In this document: positions 56,412 through 64,000 of the stretch, in pieces
Position numbering within the stretch: position 1 is the first letter of the stretch
Layout of the letters: each line of letters begins with the position of its first letter
Assembly (NCBI GenBank): GCA_051530055.1
Contig: CM121341.1
Span: 18,972,001 to 19,036,000 of the forward strand
DNA: 64,000 nt
Reading direction: 5' to 3'
From: Neoechinorhynchus agilis
Taxonomy: Eukaryota; Acanthocephala
Notes under the pieces: generated by a model
Seen by the model: only the letters and a program-made list of their open reading frames with translations
Told to the model about the DNA's origin: nothing
Databases searched by the model: none
Translations under genes and position numbers: made by a program

Positions 56412-59400
56412 TCAGTGGAAAGGCACACACGATGGCTATGAATATTTAGCTCTCGTCATTTTTATATAATCCGTGCCATCTCATCATCATTGTCTCCTTT
56501 ACCAACTCCGATTCACAATAGGAAATTGATATCATTTTCATCATCAAGTCGCGATACAAAACAAGTAAAACCTAAGAGTATTTCTAGTACCCTTTCCCGA
56601 TATTTTTCTTTTAATAATCGATGGCAAGACGGGAAAAATAAAGTTGACTGATCTCTTAGAAGCGATTTTGGGAAGAAAAGATTTAAAAGTTTACAATTCA
56701 ACTTTGTCGCATAGTTGGAAAATCGATTATTTTAGGAATGGTTCTATGACTAAGCGATTCGCTGTCTCCAAACGAAGTAGCTAAAACCTTACCAAAGACC
56801 TGATGAATCCAAGAATTTTTAAGGCACGCAAACACAATGATGCGATTGCCTGCCATTTTTCTATTACCTAAGATAGAACGATATTGGGAGAAAAAGGTGG
56901 CGAGAAATCTCGGAAAAAACAATCGTCTTGAACGGTTGAAGAACTCATTATTTAATATGTTGTAGCAACGTAGGCAGTTACCGTGATCCGGACATTCCGA
57001 AAACAAATAATAAGAATTCCAAAATTTTAAATGTTTGATCTTCGGGAATCCCGTTGCTCGGATTCTATTTTGATTTACCAGAGTTAGAGTGGAATCTTAA
57101 ATAAAACTAGATCCCGAATTTCCTGGCTTACTTTGCGTGCCGTGCAAATCTTGATCTCTTTCCGAGTAGCAACATTAACAAAGATTCTATTTCGAAATGT
57201 CGGAACTAATAGAAGACAAACGAATGTCGAGGGACTCAGTGGAAAGGCACACACGATGGCTATGAATATTTAGCTCTCGTCATTTTTATATAATCCGTGC
57301 CATCTCATCATCATTGTCTTCTTTACCCACTACGATTCGCAATAGGAAATTGATATCATTTGCTTTATCAAGTCGCGATACAAAACAAGTAAAACCCAAG
57401 AGTATTTCTAGTACCCTTTCTCGATATTTTTCTTTTAATAATCGATTAAAAGACGGGAAAAATAAAGTTGACTGATCTCCTAGAAGCGATTTTGGAAAGA
57501 AAAGATTTAAAAGTTTAATATTCAACTTTGTCGCATAGTTGGAAGATCCATTCCTGTAAGAATGGTACTATGACTTAGCTATTCGCTGTCTGCTAACGAA
57601 GTATCCAAAACCTTACCAAGGACCGGATGATTCCTAGCATTTTTAAGGTACGCAAACACAATAATTCGATTGCCAGCCATTTTTCTATTACCTGAAGTAG
57701 AACGAAATTGGGAGAAAAAGATGGCGAGAAATCTCGGAAAAAACAATCGTCTTGAACGATTGAAGAACTCATTATTTAAGATGTTGTAGCAACGTAGGCA
57801 GTTGCCATGATCCGGACATTCCGGAAACAAATAATAAGAATTCCAAAATTTTAAACGATTGATCTGTGGGAATCCCGTTGCTCGGATTCTATTTTGATTT
57901 ACCAGAGTTAGAGTAAAATCTTAAATAAAACTAGATCCCGAATTTCCTGGCTTACTTTGCGTGCCGTGCAAATCTGGATCTCTTTCCGAGTAGCAACATT
58001 AACAAAGATTCTACTTCGAAATGTCGGAACTAATAGAAGACAAACGAATGGCGAGGGACTCAGTGGAAAGGCACACACGATGGCTATGAATATTTAGCTC
58101 TCGTCATTTTTATATAATCCGTGCCATCTCATCATCATTGTCTTCTTTACCCACTACGATTCGCAATAGGAAATTGATATCATTTGCTTTATCAAGTCGC
58201 GATACAAAACAAGTAAAACCCAAGAGTATTTCTAGTACCCTTTCTCGATATTTTTCTTTTAATAATCGATGGAAAGACGGGAAAAATAAAGTTGACTGAT
58301 CTCTTAGAAGCGATTTTGGAAAGAAAAGATTTAAAGTTTACTATTCCACTTTGTCGCATAGTTGGAAGATCCATTCCTGTAAGAATGGTACTATGACTTA
58401 GCTATTCGCTGTCTGCTAACGAAGTATCCAAAACCTTACCAAGGACCGGATGATTCCTAGCATTTTTTAAGGTACGCAAACACAATAATTCGATTACCAG
58501 CCATTTTTATAATACCTGAAGTAGAACGAAATTGGGAGAAAAAGATGGCGAGAAATCTCGGAAAAAACAATCGTCTTGAACGATCGAAGAGCTAATTATT
58601 TAAGATGTTGTAGAGAAGTAGGCAGTTGCCATGATCCGGACATTCCGGAAACAAATAATAGGAATTCCAAAATTTTAAACGATTTATCTGTGGGAATCCC
58701 GTTGCTCGGATTGTATTTTGATTTACCAGAGTTAGAGTAAAATCTTAAATAAAACTAGATCCCGAATTTCCTGGCTTACTTTGCGTGCCGTGCAAATCTG
58801 TATCGCTTTCCGAGTAGAAACATTAACAAAGATTCTACTTCGAAATGTCGGAACTAATAGAAGACAAACGAATGGCGAGGGACTCAGTGGAAAGGCACAC
58901 ACGATGGCTATGAATATTTAGCTCTCGTCATTTTTATATAATCCGTGCCATCTCATCATCATTGTCTCCTTTACCCACTACGATTCGCAATAGGAAATTG
59001 ATATCATTTGCTTTATCAAGTCGCGATACAAAACAAGTAAAACCCAAGAGTATTTCTAGTACCCTTTCTCGATATTTTTCTTTTAATAATCGATGGAAAG
59101 ACGGGAAAAATAATGTTGACTGATCTCTTAGAAGCGATTTTGGAAAGAAAAGATTTAAAGTTTACTATTCCACTTTGTCGCATAGTTGGAAGATCCATTC
59201 CTGTAAGGATGGTACTATGACTTAGCTTTTCACTGTCTGCTAACGAAGTATCCAAAACCTTACCAAGGACCGGACGATTCCTAGCATTTTTAAGGTACGC
59301 AAACACAATAATTCGATTGCTAGCCATTTTTCTATTACCTGAAGTAGAACGAAATTGGGAGAAAAAGATGGTGAGAAATCTCGGAAAAAACAATCGTCTT

Positions 59401-62400
59401 GAACGATTGAAGAACTCATCATTTAAGATGTTGTAGCAACGTAGGCAGTTGCCATGATCCGGACATTCCGGAAACAAATAATAAGAATTCCAAAATTTTA
59501 AATGATTGATCTGTGGAAATCCCGTTGCTCGGATTCTATTTTGATTTACCGGAGTTAGAGTGGAATCTTAAATAAAACTAGATCCCGAATTTCCTGGCTT
59601 ACTTTGCGTGCCGTGCAAATCTTGATCTCTTTCCGAGTAGCAACATTAACAAAGATTCTATTTCGAAATGTCGGAACTAATAGAAGACAAACGCAAGGCG
59701 AGGGACTCAATGGAAAGGCACACACGATGGCTATGAATATTTAGCTCTCGTGATTTTTATATAATCCGTGCCATCTCATCATCATTGTCTCCTTTACCCA
59801 CTACGATTCGCAATAGGAAATTGATATCATTTGCTTTATCAAGACGCGATACAAAACAAGTAAAACCCAAGAGTGTTTCTAGTACCCTTTCTCGATATTT
59901 TTCTTTTAATAATCGATTAAAAGACGGGAAAAATAAAGTTGACTGATCTCCTGGAAGCGATTAAGGAAAGAAAAGATTTAAAAGTTTAATATTCAACTTT
60001 GTCGCATAGTTGGAAGATCCATTCCTGTAAGAATGGTACTGACTTAGCTATTCACTGTCTGCTAACGAAGTATCCAAAACTTTACCAATGGCCGGACGAT
60101 TCCTAGCATTGGTAATCTACGCAAACACAATAATTCGATTGCTAGCCATTTTTCTATTACCTGAAGTAGAACGAAATTGGGAGATAAAAAGTTTGCGAGA
60201 AATCTCGGAAAAAATAATCGTCTTGAACGATTGAAGAATTTATTATTAAAGATGTTGTAGCAACGTAGCCAGTTGCCATGATCCGGACATTCCGGAAACA
60301 AATAATAAGAATTCCACAATATTAAACGATTGATCTGTGGGAATCCCGTTGCTCGGATTCTATTTTGATTTACCAGAGTTAGAGTTTAATCTTAAATAAA
60401 ACTAGATCCCGAATTTCCTGGCTTACTTTGCGTGCCGTGCAAATCTGGATCTCTTTCCGAGTAGCAACATTAACAAAGATTCTACTTCGAAATGTCGGAA
60501 CTAATAGAAGACAAACGAATGGCGAGGGACTCAGTGGAAAGGCACACACGATGGCTATGAATATTTAGCTCTCGTCATTTTTATATAATCCGTGCCATCT
60601 CATCATCATTGTCTCCTTTACCCACTACGATTCGCAATAGGAAATTGATATCATTTGCTTTATCAAGTCGCGATACAAAACAAGTAAAACCCAAGAGTAT
60701 TTCTAGTACCCTTTCTCGATATTTTTCTTTTAATAATCGATGAAAAGACGGGAAAAATAAAGTTGACTGATCTCTTAGAAGCGATTTTGGAAAGAAAAGA
60801 TTTAAAGTTTACTATTCCACTTTGTCGCATAGTTGGAAGATCCATTCCTGTAAGAATGGTACTATGACTTAGCTATTCGCTGTCTGCTAACGAAGTATCC
60901 AAAACCTTACCAAGGACCGGATGATTCCTAGCATTTTTAAGGTACGCAAACACAATAATTCGATTGCTAGCCATTTTTCTATTACCTGAAGTAGAACGAA
61001 ATTGGGAGAAAAAGATGGCGAGAAATCTCGGAAAAAACAATCGTCTTGAACGATTGAAGAACTCATTATTTAAGATGTTGTAGCAACGTAGGCAGTTGCC
61101 ATGATCCGGACATTCCGGAAACAAATAATAAGAATTCCAAAATTTTAAATGATTGATCTGTGGGAATCCCGTTGCTCGGATTCTATTTTGATTTACCAGA
61201 GTTAGAGTGGAATCTTAAATAAAACTAGATCCCGAATTTCCTGGCTTACTTTGCGTGCCGTGCAAATCTTGATCTCTTTCCGAGTAGCAACATTAACAAA
61301 GATTCTATTTCGAAATGTCGGAACTAATAGAAGACAAACGAATGGCGAGGGACTCAGTGGAAAGGCACACACGATGGCTATGAATATTTAGCTCTCGTCA
61401 TTTTTATATAATCCGTGCCATCTCATCATCATTGTCTCCTTTACCCACTACGATTCGCAATAGGAAATTGATATCATTTGCTTTATCAAGTCGCGATACA
61501 AAACAAGTAAAACCCAAGAGTATTTCTAGTACCCTTTCTCGATATTTTTCTTTTAATAATCGATTAAAAGACGGGAAAAATAAAGTTGACTGATCTCCTA
61601 GAAGCGATTTTGGAAAGAAAAGATTTAAAAGTTTAATATTCAACTTTGTCGCATAGTTGGAAGATCCATTCCTGTAAGAATGGTACTATGACTTAGCTAT
61701 TCACTGTCTGCTAACGAAGTATCCAAAACCTTACCAAGGACCGGACGATTCCTAGCATTTTTAAGGTACGCAAACACAATAATTCGATTGCTAGCCATTT
61801 TTCTATTACCTGAAGTAGAACGAAATTGGGAGAAAAAGATGGTGAGAAATCTCGGAAAAAACAATCGTCTTGAACGATTGAAGAACTCATCATTTAAGAT
61901 GTTGTAGCAACGTAGGCAGTTGCCATGATCCGGACATTCCGGAAACAAATAATAAGAATTCCAAAATTTTAAATGATTGATCTGTGGAAATCCCGTTGCT
62001 CGGATTCTATTTTGATTTACCGGAGTTAGAGTGGAATCTTAAATAAAACTAGATCCCGAATTTCCTGGCTTACTTTGCGTGCCGTGCAAATCTTGATCTC
62101 TTTCCGAGTAGCAACATTAACAAAGATTCTATTTCGAAATGTCGGAACTAATAGAAGACAAACGCAAGGCGAGGGACTCAATGGAAAGGCACACACGATG
62201 GCTATGAATATTTAGCTCTCGTGATTTTTATATAATCCGTGCCATCTCATCATCATTGTCTCCTTTACCCACTACGATTCGCAATAGGAAATTGATATCA
62301 TTTGCTTTATCAAGACGCGATACAAAACAAGTAAAACCCAAGAGTGTTTCTAGTACCCTTTCTCGATATTTTTCTTTTAATAATCGATTAAAAGACGGGA

Positions 62401-64000
62401 AAAATAAAGTTGACTGATCTCCTGGAAGCGATTAAGGAAAGAAAAGATTTAAAAGTTTAATATTAAACTTTGTCGCATAGTTGGAAGATCCATTCCTGTA
62501 AGAATGGTACTATGACTTAGCTATTCACTGTCTGCTAACGAAGTATCCAAAACTTTACCAATGGCCGGACGATTCCTAGCATTGGTAATCTACGCAAACA
62601 CAATAATTCGATTGCTAGCCATTTTTCTATTACCTGAAGTAGAACGAAATTGGGAGATAAAAAGTTTGCGAGAAATCTCGGAAAAAATAATCGTCTTGAA
62701 CGATTGAAGAATTTATTATTAAAGATGTTGTAGCAACGTAGCCAGTTGCCATGATCCGGACATTCCGGAAACAAATAATAAGAATTCCACAATATTAAAC
62801 GATTGATCTGTGGGAATCCCGTTGCTCGGATTCTATTTTGATTTACCAGAGTTAGAGTTTAATCTTCAATAAAACTAGATCCCGAATTTCCTGGCTTACT
62901 TTGCGTGCCGTGCAAATCTGGATCTCTTTCCGAGTAACAACATTAACAAAGATTCTACTTCAAAATGTCGGAACTAAAAGAAGACAAACGAATGGCGAGG
63001 GACTCAGTGGAAAGGCACACACGATGGCTATGAATATTTAGCTCTCGTCATTTTTATATAATCCGTGCCATCTCATCATCATTGTCTCCTTTACCCACTA
63101 CGATTCGCAATAGGAAATTGATATCATTTGCTTTATCAAGTCGCGATACAAAACAAGTAAAACCCAAGAGTATTTCTAGTACCCTTTCTCGATATTTTTC
63201 TTTTAATAATCGATTAAAAGACGGGAAAAATAAAGTTGACTGATCTCCGAGAAGCGATTTTGGAAAGAAAAGATTTAAAAGTTTAATATTCAACTTTGTC
63301 GCATAGTTGGAAGATCCATTCCTGTAAGAATGGTACTATGACTTAGCTATTCGCTGTCTGCTAACGAAGTATCCAAAACCTTACCAAGGACCGGATGATT
63401 CCTAGCATTTTTTAAGGTACGCAAACACAATAATTCGATTACCAGCCATTTTTATAATACCTGAAGTAGAACGAAATTGGGAGAAAAAGATGGCGAGAAA
63501 TCTCGGAAAAAAAATCGTCTTGAACGATCGAAGAGCTAATTATTTAAGATGTTGTAGCAAAGTAGGCAGTTGCCATGATCCGGACATTCCGGAAACAAAT
63601 AATAGGAATACCAAAATTTTAAACGATTTATCTGTGGGAATCCCGTTGCTCGGATTGTATTTTGATTTACCAGAGTTAGAGTAAAATCTTAAATAAAACT
63701 AGATCCCGAATTTCCTGGCTTACTTTGCGTGCCGTGCAAATCTGTATCGCTTTCCGAGTAGAAACATTAACAAAGATTCTACTTCGAAATGTCGGAACTA
63801 ATAGAAGACAAACGAATGGCGAGGGACTCAGTGGAAAGGCACACACGATGGCTATGAATATTTAGCTCTCGTCATTTTTATACAATCCGTGCCATCTCAT
63901 CATCATTGTCTCCTTTACCCACTGCGATTCGCAATACGAAATTGATATCATTTGCTTTATCAAGTCGCGATACAAAACAAGTAAAACCCTATAGTATTTC
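56412..64000. repeat. Tandem satellite, 824-bp monomer, at least nine copies, array open at the right edge
   Basis: The word GGAAAGGCACACACGATGGC starts at 56417, 57241, 58065, 58889, 59712, 60536, 61359, 62183, 63009 and 63833 (spacings 823-826). Monomers are very similar. Those at 59712 and 62183 are nearly identical to each other and distinct from the rest (CTGGAAGCGATTAAGG, GGTAATCTACGC). The monomers before them (58889, 61359) also match in their second halves. This implies a three-monomer higher-order unit of about 2471 bp. The monomer at 63009 matches 58065 in its second half but 57241 in its first. Minus-strand ORFs recur (FPECPDHGNCLRCYN) but shift frame between copies. Confidence 0.95.
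57805..57925 (-). other. Snrna/SL-RNA-like cassette in each satellite monomer (example)
   Basis: Read on the minus strand of this monomer: a donor-like G|GTAAATC (57902-57897), a hairpin AATCC...GGATT (57889-57870), an Sm-like site AAAATTTTGGAA (57852-57841), and a perfect hairpin TCCGGAATGTCCGGA (57825-57811). The order exon-donor-hairpin-Sm-hairpin is that of nematode spliced-leader RNAs, and the Sm-like word equals the one in C. elegans SL1 RNA. The Sm-like word is intact in seven of nine monomers and altered in the two near-identical ones. Function is hypothetical. Confidence 0.3.

Noticed and set aside
56412-64000. Recurrent minus-strand ORF in the satellite as a multicopy protein gene
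   Set aside because: The frame changes between monomers (those at 59712 and 62183 switch frame midway), start codons vary, and the peptide has no family. Identity follows the whole monomer and not the codons.
56412-64000. Satellite as a 5S rRNA or histone cluster
   Set aside because: No 5S rRNA internal promoter sequence and no histone motif in either strand of the monomer.

Overview
The window looks like nuclear DNA of a small-intron invertebrate, most probably a nematode outside Caenorhabditis (inference). Almost every intron I can place is 44-55 nt with GT..AG ends. The gene set is animal: ATR checkpoint kinase, RasGRP, a HIPK-like kinase, an SLC10 transporter, a secreted CAP protein, a meiotic HORMA protein and mitochondrial ribosome recycling factor. 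Between genes the DNA is AT-rich and full of decayed transposons. No retrovirus, LTR retrotransposon, Polinton or CRISPR array was recognised.

Layout. 0-5 kb: unassigned DNA and two fragments of one non-LTR retrotransposon family. 5.4-7.3 kb: seven-exon HORMAD gene with a PHD finger and a probable winged helix. 7.8-11.1 kb: a Penelope-like fragment and a LINE carrying endonuclease and reverse transcriptase. 11.9-13.3 kb: intronless HIPK-like kinase. 14.4-17.2 kb: RasGRP on the minus strand (REM, CDC25, two EF hands, C1). 19.5-20.8 kb: SLC10 transporter. 21.2-24.6 kb: a decayed LINE and a 250-bp tandem repeat. 24.9-25.6 kb: CAP protein. 26-27.2 kb: a partial inverted copy of the 5' end of the recycling-factor gene, plus a LINE fragment. 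27.6-29.0 kb: leucine-rich-repeat protein. 30.3-38.3 kb: ATR. 38.6-53.4 kb: an array of short-chain dehydrogenases of the 17-beta-HSD12 / 3-ketoacyl-CoA reductase type (four whole, one pseudogene, one fragment), interspersed with Penelope-like, hammerhead-like and tRNA-like repeats and one tiny three-exon gene. 53.8-56.2 kb: mitochondrial ribosome recycling factor, split by a 1.66-kb intron full of transposon remains. 56.4-64 kb: a tandem satellite with an 824-bp monomer running off the end of the window.

The most informative observations are: the HORMA-PHD-winged-helix architecture; block-wise identity among the dehydrogenase paralogues, as expected from gene conversion; the recycling-factor exon and its Helitron-bearing intron copied in inverted orientation 30 kb away; hammerhead-like cores beside Penelope remains; and an 824-bp satellite with a trimeric higher-order pattern, each monomer of which contains a donor / hairpin / Sm-like site / hairpin series resembling a spliced-leader or snRNA gene. 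The last point is a hypothesis only.
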